Source: Gammaproteobacteria bacterium (lineage in GTDB: Bacteria; Pseudomonadota; Gammaproteobacteria; SZUA-229). Taken from it: DNA of 64,000 nt. The notes beneath the pieces are model-generated. The model was not told where the DNA came from. It searched no databases and saw only the letters and a list, made by a program, of their open reading frames with translations. The DNA is taken from positions 1 to 64,000 of the forward strand of contig JAOULX010000003.1 of the NCBI GenBank assembly GCA_029881795.1, written 5' to 3'. Numbering within the stretch: the first letter of the stretch is position 1; each line of letters begins with the position of its first letter. Shown piece after piece: positions 27,185 through 36,562 of this stretch. Both the position numbers and the translations under genes were made by a program.

Positions 27185-29260
27185 TCAGCTCAATACCTTG
27201 CGTTCAAGTTTTCTAATCAACAAATTGGAATCAGCTGCTACAGCAGTTCTAACAATGTCTATACTGAAGCGACAACGCTCGCCTGTCGGCGTGATTACAC
27301 AAAGGTCATTAATATCTGCACTGGCTGCCATTTTGTGTCGCAGAAATCCGGGGCCGTACTTACGCACAGGTAAGCGAGTATTAATGATCGCTTCGATGTT
27401 TTCTCGGCCTTCAATCACACCCAGTGCTGATGCTGTCGACCACAGTCCCTGCTCATCAAACAGGAGTGCTGCGGCGGCACCATCTCGTCTGTCGACACAG
27501 TCGAGAAAACGCATCAGCAGTAGTCGCTTTGAATTTCGTGCTGCGAAACAGGTATGCAGCAATGCCTTCGCCGCTGCAGAATTTGGCGATGACAATTCTG
27601 TTGCATAGAGTCTTTGCACATCCTTATTTTCATATGAGCGACGACGTGGTGCCTGCTTGTCCATCGTATAAATGGCTTGCATACGCTTTTGCAACACCAG
27701 TGGGTCCATCGATTTGGGCTCGCCGCCGCCTCCCAGGCAACCACCAACACAGGCCATAACTTCAATCGCAACATAGTCTTTACGCCATGAGTCAGTTTCA
27801 AACATTTGTTGTGCAGCCGCGATACCATTACATATTGCGAGCTTCCCGAGCCCTGGAATCTCGGCTGTTTTTATGCCTTTATTAACGCCACGAAGTTGCT
27901 CCCATTCAAGTGGCAGCGTGTTCTCCTGACCAAGAAAATGCGAGGCTGTTCGTAGCATCGCCTCCATCACACCGCCCGATGCACCGAATATCTGCCCGGC
28001 GCCAGTGCTTTCACCCAACGGATGATCGAACTCTGCCTGTTCAGATAGCGCGGCAAAGGCGATACCTCTCGATTTGATCATTTTTGCCAGTTCTCGTGTA
28101 GTTAGTACATGATCGACATCCCCAGCTACCCCAGGCCTGGCCGCCTCATCTTTTTTTGCAGTACAGGGCATAACGCTGACCACATAAGGCTCGGTCTTGC
28201 CCTCTGTAAAATCAGGGCCGAGCGTTTTTGCGAAGAGGCCACGTTTAGTCAGCGCACCATGCATTTGTTGCGGTGATTTTGTACTGCTGAGATGTGGCAA
28301 CAGATCTGCTCGGTTTATTTCAACCCAGTTGACCCAGCCTGGACAACATGAGGTTAACAGCGGTAAGTCCTTGGCTTGCTTAAGACGCTGCAGCAACTCT
28401 GTAGCCTCTTCCATGATGGTTAGATCGGCTGCAAAATTGGTGTCAAAGACATAATCAAAGCCCAGCTGTCGCAGCGCATTAATCATTTTTCCAGTGCTAA
28501 CCGTTCCGGCTTGCATACCAAATTCTTCACTGATCGCAACGCGGGTTGCCGGTGCAACCTGCACCGCAGATATACGCCTGCCTGTTTCTAGGGTATCAAG
28601 CACTGCATGCCAATGCGGCGTCTCTATTAATGCACCGACCGGGCACACCAGTGTACACTGACCGCAGGAGATACAACCACTTGTCGCGAGTGACTGATCA
28701 AAAACTGTCACCGGTAAACGCGCTGAGCCGCGCTCGGCAAAGCCGATTATGTGTTGCTGCTGGCCAGACTCACCACAGGCCTCGACACACAAACCGCATT
28801 CAATGCATTTTTCCAGATCACGCCAGATACTTGGCGAGGTATGATCATTCAGACTGTGCTCCGGATGTTCAGGGGAGCCTCTTGCTACTGTATCCCAGCC
28901 GCTTTCCCATTGCTTCTCACTGACCAGATTTTGCAGCTGACACGAGCCGTTGACTTCACAACGCATGCAGTCATTAGGATGGCGAGCGAGTAGCCATTGC
29001 GCGTCTGTTTTACGAAAATCCTGCAATTCTGGGCTGTCAGTCTCGACGATATCACCGTCTTTAGCCCGAGTAATACAAGCTGCTTGCGGTCGCGCTTCGC
29101 CGTTAACATTGACCAGACACATACGGCAAACAGCATGGCAGGGCAAGCGAGGATGATAGCAAAGCGTGGGAATATAAACACCAGCTTGACGTGCTGCATC
29201 GAGCAAGCTCGCATCATTGTTGACCATTACAGCGCGACCATTAATGCTTAGTTTAATCAT
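27185..29260 (-). CDS. [FeFe] hydrogenase with C-terminal NTF2/SnoaL-like domain
   Basis: 691 residues. NuoG-like N terminus: [2Fe-2S] ligands C34, C45, C48, C61; His-ligated cluster H94, C98, C101, C107; two [4Fe-4S] sets C152/C155/C158/C162 and C196/C199/C202/C206. H-cluster motifs are intact: TSCCPGW (relay C305, ligand C306), MPCTAKKDE (C366) and MACVGGCLGGGGEP (C504, C508). The enzyme should interconvert H2 and protons plus electrons in the cytoplasm; no export signal is seen. Residues ~573-691 are an added domain (RFLDCVDRRDGAAAALLFDEQGLWS start region) of NTF2/SnoaL type. No HydE, HydF or HydG gene lies in the window. Confidence 0.92.
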   Translation of the reverse strand: MIKLSINGRAVMVNNDASLLDAARQAGVYIPTLCYHPRLPCHAVCRMCLVNVNGEARPQAACITRAKDGDIVETDSPELQDFRKTDAQWLLARHPNDCMRCEVNGSCQLQNLVSEKQWESGWDTVARGSPEHPEHSLNDHTSPSIWRDLEKCIECGLCVEACGESGQQQHIIGFAERGSARLPVTVFDQSLATSGCISCGQCTLVCPVGALIETPHWHAVLDTLETGRRISAVQVAPATRVAISEEFGMQAGTVSTGKMINALRQLGFDYVFDTNFAADLTIMEEATELLQRLKQAKDLPLLTSCCPGWVNWVEINRADLLPHLSSTKSPQQMHGALTKRGLFAKTLGPDFTEGKTEPYVVSVMPCTAKKDEAARPGVAGDVDHVLTTRELAKMIKSRGIAFAALSEQAEFDHPLGESTGAGQIFGASGGVMEAMLRTASHFLGQENTLPLEWEQLRGVNKGIKTAEIPGLGKLAICNGIAAAQQMFETDSWRKDYVAIEVMACVGGCLGGGGEPKSMDPLVLQKRMQAIYTMDKQAPRRRSYENKDVQRLYATELSSPNSAAAKALLHTCFAARNSKRLLLMRFLDCVDRRDGAAAALLFDEQGLWSTASALGVIEGRENIEAIINTRLPVRKYGPGFLRHKMAASADINDLCVITPTGERCRFSIDIVRTAVAADSNLLIRKLERKVLS

Positions 29261-29736
29261 TGCCTAGCACCTGTAATCAAGCCGCTGATTACTACACCAG
29301 TGTGAACAAGAGTAGCTGTTGATGTCGCAGTTAAAAGACCCAAATCCATTACCCCGCCCTGACACTTTCAGCCAGAAATCGATGTGATACACGATCTGGC
29401 TTGCATCCGTTTATCTGGTTGATACTGTTAGTCTAAGTTTAAGACGAACTCTTTTCAAGCCAAATAAAGTTAAGCGGCTTTGTCTTACTCAATCAATTGC
29501 AAGGATGCCTTATAAGGCGTTTATTGGAGGATCATTGCTTGTTTAACGTTAGAGCCGTCTCTGTCAGCTGATGAAACAGACTGACCAGTAAGGTTTTTTT
29601 CGAGGCTGGATAAGCGCTTAAAATCTCCCGCAAGCACTCTTTTTCACTGTGAAATAACAATTCACATTGCAGGACTCTCTAACGCAAGCTAGAGTCCTGC
29701 CTGTTGCTACTATATCGATGCGACTACAAGCCGATT
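29261..29736. other. Intergenic region upstream of hydrogenase
   Basis: 476 bases between two minus-strand genes, expected to hold the hydrogenase promoter. It contains the palindrome GCCTTATAAGGC at 29507-29518 and two adjacent hairpins at 29649-29700. No gene seen. Confidence 0.5.
29649..29700. repeat. Two adjacent inverted repeats
   Basis: TGTGAA/TTCACA around a 7-base loop (about 29649-29666), then a perfect 10-base stem GCAGGACTCT/AGAGTCCTGC (29669-29678 and 29691-29700) with a 12-base loop. There is no T run on either strand, so this is not a standard terminator; a REP-like element or mRNA stabiliser is possible. It lies 36 bases downstream of the minus-strand gene that begins at 29737. 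Confidence 0.6.
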
Positions 29737-30336
29737 TTATTTTTTATTGACTTTAATGACTGCCGCAATAACACTTTCTGTTCCAAGCTGTTTTAATGTA
29801 AGCCGCTTAATAGCATAATCTCCGATTTCTTTTGTTGTATTAAGCCAGTTAGTTTGAAAACGGCTCAATGTTGATCCTGCCCCTTGCCTTTTATAATACA
29901 AAATATAAGGACCTGTCAGCTTCTCGGACTCTCTGAACACCTCACGGTTTTCAGTATCGGCCACACTCAGTACGTCGTTATAATTATGACCGACATCAAC
30001 GATAGCATTGAGCTTTGTATTGTATAAAACATCTTTGCTATAACTGATCACACGTTCATCTTCTGTCAGCCTTTCATGGTAGAGGTTTATGATTAACCAC
30101 TGCCAGTCTTTAGATCTGACTCTGATACGCATTTCATAGACAGCAGTGTCATTATAAGTACTTAACTCCGCTAACTGTTTAGTTTCACGACTAATGACTC
30201 GTTCTGTAGCGCTAAATATTTTATTGAAGCGAGTAAAGAAAATCCGTTGACCATCTGTCGCGGTCTTTATACTATTTTTATCACTACGCTTCTCATCATG
30301 CCGCCTCGTAATATGAAGCGGTAATCTTTCGAGCAC
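29737..30336 (-). CDS. Protein of unknown function, paralogue of adjacent pseudogene
   Basis: 199 residues from a GTG at 30336 with no convincing ribosome site. No signal peptide or membrane segment is present, whereas the neighbouring broken paralogue has N-terminal membrane helices, so this copy may lack its 5' part. Shared blocks with the neighbour: VYEMRIRVRSKDWQW against VYISSMKVMNHSRDWQ, and a following LYNT motif. The family is not recognised. The hydrogenase gene follows 476 bases later on the same strand. Confidence 0.5.
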   Translation of the reverse strand: MLERLPLHITRRHDEKRSDKNSIKTATDGQRIFFTRFNKIFSATERVISRETKQLAELSTYNDTAVYEMRIRVRSKDWQWLIINLYHERLTEDERVISYSKDVLYNTKLNAIVDVGHNYNDVLSVADTENREVFRESEKLTGPYILYYKRQGAGSTLSRFQTNWLNTTKEIGDYAIKRLTLKQLGTESVIAAVIKVNKK

Positions 30337-30363
30337 CTTTGTTGACGCATTTGTTTTCTACAG

Positions 30364-31048
30364 CTAAGGCCAGCCATTTTCATCTATTGAAAAATTCACC
30401 TGGCTTAGCAGCGTCGAATAACTCAGAATCTGTTTCCACTCACCTAAGTCATATATTTTTTTCTGCTGCGTGTTATAGAGTTTGTATATATTTTTACGTT
30501 TAGCAACACCGTCAACATGTTCTGTATACTGTAACGCCAAATTCAGTCACTGCCAGTCACGTGAATGATTCATTACTTTCATGCTTGAAATATACACACT
30601 TTTCTTACTAGCAGACTCTCCTTCTACCGAAAGCGAATCTATCTGATCAAATAACTTTTGCTGACTTTTCTCTCGGCTAACATAGCTCGCGGACAGTTGT
30701 TTGCCGTCTACCACCACACTCTCTATCGCGGTAGTGATTATTGCATCTGGTGTCATTTCAAGGTTGAGATGAAGTATGACAATAAGCAGTAAAACGCCTG
30801 CCACAGGCCGGCTGATTCCAGCACTTACTCTGTTCCTGAAGACGAGCAAAGATAGCGAAATAATAATAATTACAGGTAATAAACAACCGATTTCAGCAGC
30901 CGGACTCTTTGCCACTGACCAGACAGAGCCAATTGCTAGCGCGGCCAAGTATAATCCAAGAACGGCTATCAGCCGATTTGGCTGTTTTTCGAAATGCCAG
31001 ATAAGCCATAACCAAGCCTAGCAGAGCCAGCGCGATGATTTTTATCAT
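30364..31048 (-). pseudogene. Broken multi-helix membrane protein (frameshift plus TGA)
   Basis: Starts at the ATG at 31048 (MIKIIALALLGLVMAYLAF), shifts frame near an A5 run (30985-30989 on the plus strand), continues through further membrane helices (PNRLIAVLGLYLAALAIGS, LLPVIIIISLSLLVF) and meets TGA at 30547-30549. The same frame then continues (LNLALQYTEHVDGVAKRK) to TAG at 30364. The TGA lies where the paralogue at 29737 has the last Trp of DWQW, so TGG to TGA is the likely change. Removing one base gives a length divisible by three (227 residues). Function unknown. Confidence 0.8.
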
Positions 31049-31069
31049 GTCATCAGACCTGATGGATAT

Positions 31070-31192
31070 TTAACCCTCCCGAACCAGGTATGAAAACACC
31101 TTGCCCTGAATGAAATAGCCAGCCAACATTTCTGCAAATAGTGACAGTAACAGCGGCAGCACGAAGACAACCATATATTTGAATTTATTCAC
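31070..31192 (-). CDS. Small membrane protein, 40 residues
   Basis: An open frame from GTG at 31192 with a strong ribosome site (AGAAGGTG, about 6 bases upstream). The product has a Lys-containing N terminus, a hydrophobic helix (YMVVFVLPLLLSLFAEMLAGY) and a short polar tail ending SYLVREG. It precedes the broken membrane protein by 21 bases and probably shares its transcript. No family recognised. Confidence 0.55.
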   Translation of the reverse strand: MNKFKYMVVFVLPLLLSLFAEMLAGYFIQGKVFSYLVREG

Positions 31193-31569
31193 ACTAATTC
31201 ACCTTCTATTATCAAACATCAGTCATATATATTTTTTGTTTATATGACATAAAGTATAGTCATATAAGTGCATAATACATGGCAGCAATACTCATACAAG
31301 ATTACTTCTTACGTGATGTGTACAGACATAAAAATGACATGCTGATTAAATAAATTCATTAATCATATTATTTCAGATATCATAACCGCTATGATTAGTA
31401 GTTACACTGATATTGAACATTTAATATAATAACCTTACTTTTTATCTGCTCAAAAAATTAATAGCTAAAATTATAATCCACAGAATTCTAAACAATAATT
31501 ATTTTCATTCAACATCTCCCATGTTATATTTATTTGTTACTCTATGATATATGGACATAACACCTTCTT
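31193..31569. other. Divergent AT-rich intergenic region with repeated octamer
   Basis: 377 very AT-rich bases between the small membrane protein and the broken kinase. Three copies of GTCATATA (one inverted) lie within 45 bases near 31222-31266. No gene seen. Confidence 0.5.
31222..31266. promoter_or_regulatory. Three GTCATATA octamers, possible operator
   Basis: GTCATATA at 31222-31229, its inverse TATATGAC at 31241-31248 and a further direct copy at 31259-31266. The first two form an inverted repeat with an 11-base spacer, about 30 bases upstream of the small membrane protein start. Consistent with a dimeric regulator site; the regulator is unknown. Confidence 0.45.
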
Positions 31570-33055
<1,486 letters not shown>

Positions 33056-33215
33056 ATGAATGCTCGTCGTTCTCAAAAACTGAGAATTATTTAGAAAACA
33101 CCACGAAGAGCGAACACTACCGCGAAATTATCGCACTAGACAAAGGCTGCTACAACTTAACCGAAGCAATCCAGATAATGAACCACACATTACTGATATT
33201 AAGACGACAAAGCCT

Positions 33216-35648
33216 TTATTTTATCGTTTCAAATACAGATCCTAAAGCACTGTCAAACACAGAGTGATGGATAATCATATTCGCCGCTCCGCTTTTCAGT
33301 TCGTCAGCCAATGTTTCTGCATCCCTTTCCGCAATCTGCTGTCCGTTATGATCAACAAATACTAACAGCGCTTCGTCAACAATAATAATGGATAGCTTTA
33401 GCCTGCGAATTCGTTTATTTTCCATTGTCAGCTGAAACCATACACCTGGTCTGACATTAGAGGGCAGTAATTTTAGTTTGTCACGCTGACTAACCTGCTC
33501 ATCCTGATCAATGCGTTTATTGTCATTCTCGATATCGTTATTATTGTTGTATTCACCATCTTCATCATTGGCCACCCTCAATAGTTCATTCTTAACAGGG
33601 ATATAAGAATCTATAGCATCTGTAACTGTTTGACGGAGCGCCTCAATTGCTGCAGCCTTGTGGTGAATCACCTGACTAAACTTATCCAGTTGCTTTTCTA
33701 CCCGATTGATCAGATCAATATACCCGGATTTGATGTTTTCAAACGCCACGTTTTCAGTCGGCGGCTGGATACTGTCCGTCAGTTCATTTAGCAAAAGCAC
33801 CTGATCGTTCCATTCATTATTTTCTTTACCATTTTTAATATAGTGATTAAACATCATCGTTGGCCAAAGTTTTAATAACAACATATGCAATTGTGATGGC
33901 AGTTTTTTACCGTAGGTTGCTTTTCTCAACTCTACCAAGACCACCTTTCTTGCATGTAATTTCTGCACGTCTTTTTGCGCACCGCGCTCTTTCTCACTAA
34001 CAGATTTCTGCCTGTCCTTGATTATTTTTTCTATCTCATCCAGCGCCTTAGTAAAGGCATTCTGATCTCTGCTATATTCGGCAAGCAATTTTTGAACAAC
34101 TTTATGAATTAGTTTATAAAACTCATCCGAATGGGATGAAATACCGACACCAATTTCGGCAATTCTATCAAGTAGCCGGCGAGCTGGATGTTTGTCATCA
34201 ATGAAGAAATCCTGATCGATCATTGACGCCTTAATGACAGGAATCTGCAGCGTTAATAACAGCGCCTTAATGCTGTCTGAGATGTTACTATCTTCAATTA
34301 TCGCATCAAAGATAAGCTTGATAAAATCAATTGTCTTATCTAGTGCTGCACTTATTTGTTTGGTAACAGTGCCACCCTGTTGAGAAGAAATCTCTGACAC
34401 CAGTTCCTGCTTAATAGCAGAACTATTAATTTTAGAAACAACTGGCGATTCTCTTTGGATCAGCTCATGTGTTTGCGCCTGCATTTTTGATAATGCTGAC
34501 AATACATCATTGTGTCCATAGAACCTGACAGAACCTTCTTTGAAGCCTTCATTTATATCTGTACTGCCGATATATTTGCTAATAATTTCACTGGCACGTT
34601 CTACAGGATAGCCTCCTACGACTCTTGCTGTAGCGGGCTTTTGTGAGGCGGCCGAATTAGTCTTTGTGCCGGAGTTGTCGTTTTCTGACGGACGATAGTT
34701 ATGTGAATTATTTGCTGCGCCTAAAGAGTTTCCTTGCGTGGTGAAATATCCAGGCTCTGAACTGTTTCCACTATCACGAGCTCCATGACCTTGCGCAACT
34801 GCTACCTGTCGGTCGCTTGTCAAACCACTGTTAGCATATGAATATTGAGGCTGCTGCTTGTTGCTTGCTGCAGAATCAGACTGTCGCCCTGCATTGATCT
34901 CATCATGATGAGCCTGCTGCTCTCTATCAAAACTTTTCTGGGGCTTTCTTACTGCCGGCTTAGTTTCCTGCATGTTATATAAATTTATATCAGGTAATAT
35001 TCCCGCTTCAACAAACAAATTATTTAGCACATCATATATTACGTTTAATTTTTCTGTCACAGAATTATCATATAACTTATATAAGACTAACTTGTCCGCA
35101 GAGGTATAATCAAAATGCGTTAACACTTCTTTAAAAGCTTTACAAAATGACAACGGACTTATTGCAGAATTATTAAACACATTGACTTTCAGCTCTTCGA
35201 GGCAATCGATACGCCGACCAAGCTTTGCAATATCTTCTTTGAATGCTTCAGATGATTTTCTATCAATTGAATTAATAAGCAGCGTCTCTTCCATCGTATC
35301 CTGACTGACAAGACTTAACTCGCCATAGTCATCGTGCTTCGAAAGGACATCGATATTCACAACTTTTATATCGGGCGAAACTTTTGCTTTCAGGCCGCTG
35401 CTTATTTCATTTAATAATACTCTTACTATACTATGCTTGTTTGCGCGTAATGATTGTAGTAATTCAAAAAACTGCTTCTGCTCATCATTACTGCCAGCTT
35501 CGTTTGCCAGCTCAAACAATGCACTGTCTGATTTTTCGATAAAATCAGTGAAAATACTTCGTAGATTATGATCAAGTGTGTTTCTTAACTCATCGGCAAC
35601 CTTTTCATAGCTTGATTTTATGTCAGCTCTTTTTTCTATTTTTATCAT
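33216..35648 (-). CDS. DUF1631 family protein
   Basis: 810 residues, mostly helical, with a Gln/Ser/Asn-rich low-complexity stretch at about 235-345 and a C-terminal segment (LLPSNVRPGVWFQLTMENKRIRRLKLSIIIV) that resembles the beta-barrel of PilZ-like or YcgR-like proteins. Size and layout fit DUF1631, which often occurs with PilZ genes. It starts 21 bases after the PilZ gene, so they form an operon. Function is not established; a link to c-di-GMP signalling is inferred. Confidence 0.8.
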   Translation of the reverse strand: MIKIEKRADIKSSYEKVADELRNTLDHNLRSIFTDFIEKSDSALFELANEAGSNDEQKQFFELLQSLRANKHSIVRVLLNEISSGLKAKVSPDIKVVNIDVLSKHDDYGELSLVSQDTMEETLLINSIDRKSSEAFKEDIAKLGRRIDCLEELKVNVFNNSAISPLSFCKAFKEVLTHFDYTSADKLVLYKLYDNSVTEKLNVIYDVLNNLFVEAGILPDINLYNMQETKPAVRKPQKSFDREQQAHHDEINAGRQSDSAASNKQQPQYSYANSGLTSDRQVAVAQGHGARDSGNSSEPGYFTTQGNSLGAANNSHNYRPSENDNSGTKTNSAASQKPATARVVGGYPVERASEIISKYIGSTDINEGFKEGSVRFYGHNDVLSALSKMQAQTHELIQRESPVVSKINSSAIKQELVSEISSQQGGTVTKQISAALDKTIDFIKLIFDAIIEDSNISDSIKALLLTLQIPVIKASMIDQDFFIDDKHPARRLLDRIAEIGVGISSHSDEFYKLIHKVVQKLLAEYSRDQNAFTKALDEIEKIIKDRQKSVSEKERGAQKDVQKLHARKVVLVELRKATYGKKLPSQLHMLLLKLWPTMMFNHYIKNGKENNEWNDQVLLLNELTDSIQPPTENVAFENIKSGYIDLINRVEKQLDKFSQVIHHKAAAIEALRQTVTDAIDSYIPVKNELLRVANDEDGEYNNNNDIENDNKRIDQDEQVSQRDKLKLLPSNVRPGVWFQLTMENKRIRRLKLSIIIVDEALLVFVDHNGQQIAERDAETLADELKSGAANMIIHHSVFDSALGSVFETIK

Positions 35649-35669
35649 TTTATTTATTATCTTTTGACA

Positions 35670-35987
35670 TTAGTTGACGTCTTTAAACATACTCAGGTCG
35701 ACAAATCCCAGTCCAATTCCATCCTCTCCTTTATGCACAACAACAGCGCTTTCGTTAATATTCAAATCAGCCACAAAGCTTTCTTCAATACTCTTTATGG
35801 CTACCAGCTCTCCCAGAGCTGGAAAGTCTGAAATCGGCATCACAACATAAGCACCGCCTTTGCCGACATCACGTGTTGTGCACCTTTGGGTCCTGCCATC
35901 CTGATATTCAAGCTCAACATTAACTTCAAGATTGACGCGGTTAAAAACGCGTTTATTGCAAACAGAGGTAATTGCCATAACTGTCAT
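35670..35987 (-). CDS. PilZ domain protein
   Basis: 105 residues, a single PilZ domain. The RxxxR motif is present (R13-V-F-N-R17). The second motif, normally (D/N)xSxxG, reads D40-V-G-K-G-G45, so Ser is replaced by Gly. The domain is otherwise complete (GAYVVMP, GIGLGFVDLS). PilZ proteins bind c-di-GMP; the substitution may weaken binding. It precedes the DUF1631 gene in an apparent two-gene operon. Confidence 0.85.
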   Translation of the reverse strand: MTVMAITSVCNKRVFNRVNLEVNVELEYQDGRTQRCTTRDVGKGGAYVVMPISDFPALGELVAIKSIEESFVADLNINESAVVVHKGEDGIGLGFVDLSMFKDVN

Positions 35988-36562
35988 TGTCTTGTTGGTT
36001 ATTACAAATTAAAGCCAAATACCCATCACTAAAGATAAGTATCACACTATTAAACTCTATCAAAATAATCACAAATATTTGTTAATACAATGTAAAAACA
36101 CTGTGAATTTACTGTAACAGTATCAGCCGCTTAGCTTCTGCCAACTTAAGACACAAGGACGATCAACTAATCATTAATTGTGGCGGGGTGGGGAGGGTGG
36201 GGGGAGGATTAGTTTCGTTCTTTGCTAACAGGCTATCTTTTAACTTATATTCAGAGTAGCTGGAAAATGACTCTGAAAGCAATCCGGCAACTATCTATCA
36301 TTAAACTAGATATACCTCTGCTCGCTGAGCTAAAGGCCCACCGTGTAAACATAATGTAGAAAACAGCTGCTTAACATGAACTCAGAAACTACGGCTTGAA
36401 GAAGCCTAAGCTCAAAAATTTTAATATCGCTCAAATCGTTAAGACTAAGAAAATTACGGCAGCCAACCTCTGCGCTATGGGTGATGGGTGATAGCAAACA
36501 TCCGCTTCACAATGGCATACATTGTAAAGCAGAGGACAATTTATACCGAACGGTTAATATTT
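35988..36562. other. Intergenic region with G-quadruplex motif and possible gene remnant
   Basis: 575 bases between the PilZ and glmU genes. It holds the G-rich run at 36185-36207 and, from 36267 to 36490, a plus-strand frame that reads like protein (MTLKAIRQLSI..., then NYGLKKPKLKNF) but contains TAG and TAA; this may be a decayed gene. The rest is AT-rich and featureless. Confidence 0.5.
36185..36207 (+). other. G-quadruplex-forming motif
   Basis: Four G-runs of 4, 4, 3 and 6, each separated by a single base (T, A, T), followed by A and GG. Single-base loops make this a canonical, very stable parallel G-quadruplex candidate, in an otherwise AT-rich intergenic region. Confidence 0.75.

Noticed and set aside
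30547-30549. TGA possibly read as tryptophan (code change)
   Set aside because: Many clearly intact genes here end in TGA, including the hydrogenase and the porin-like gene, so TGA is a normal stop.
33056-33215. Open stretch after the broken kinase (HYREIIALDKGCYNLTEAIQ)
   Set aside because: Protein-like but without start codon or recognised domain; could be a leftover of the kinase region.
36267-36490. Plus-strand coding-like frame with TAG and TAA inside
   Set aside because: It reads like protein but has no recognised family and two stops; kept only as a remark in the intergenic entry.
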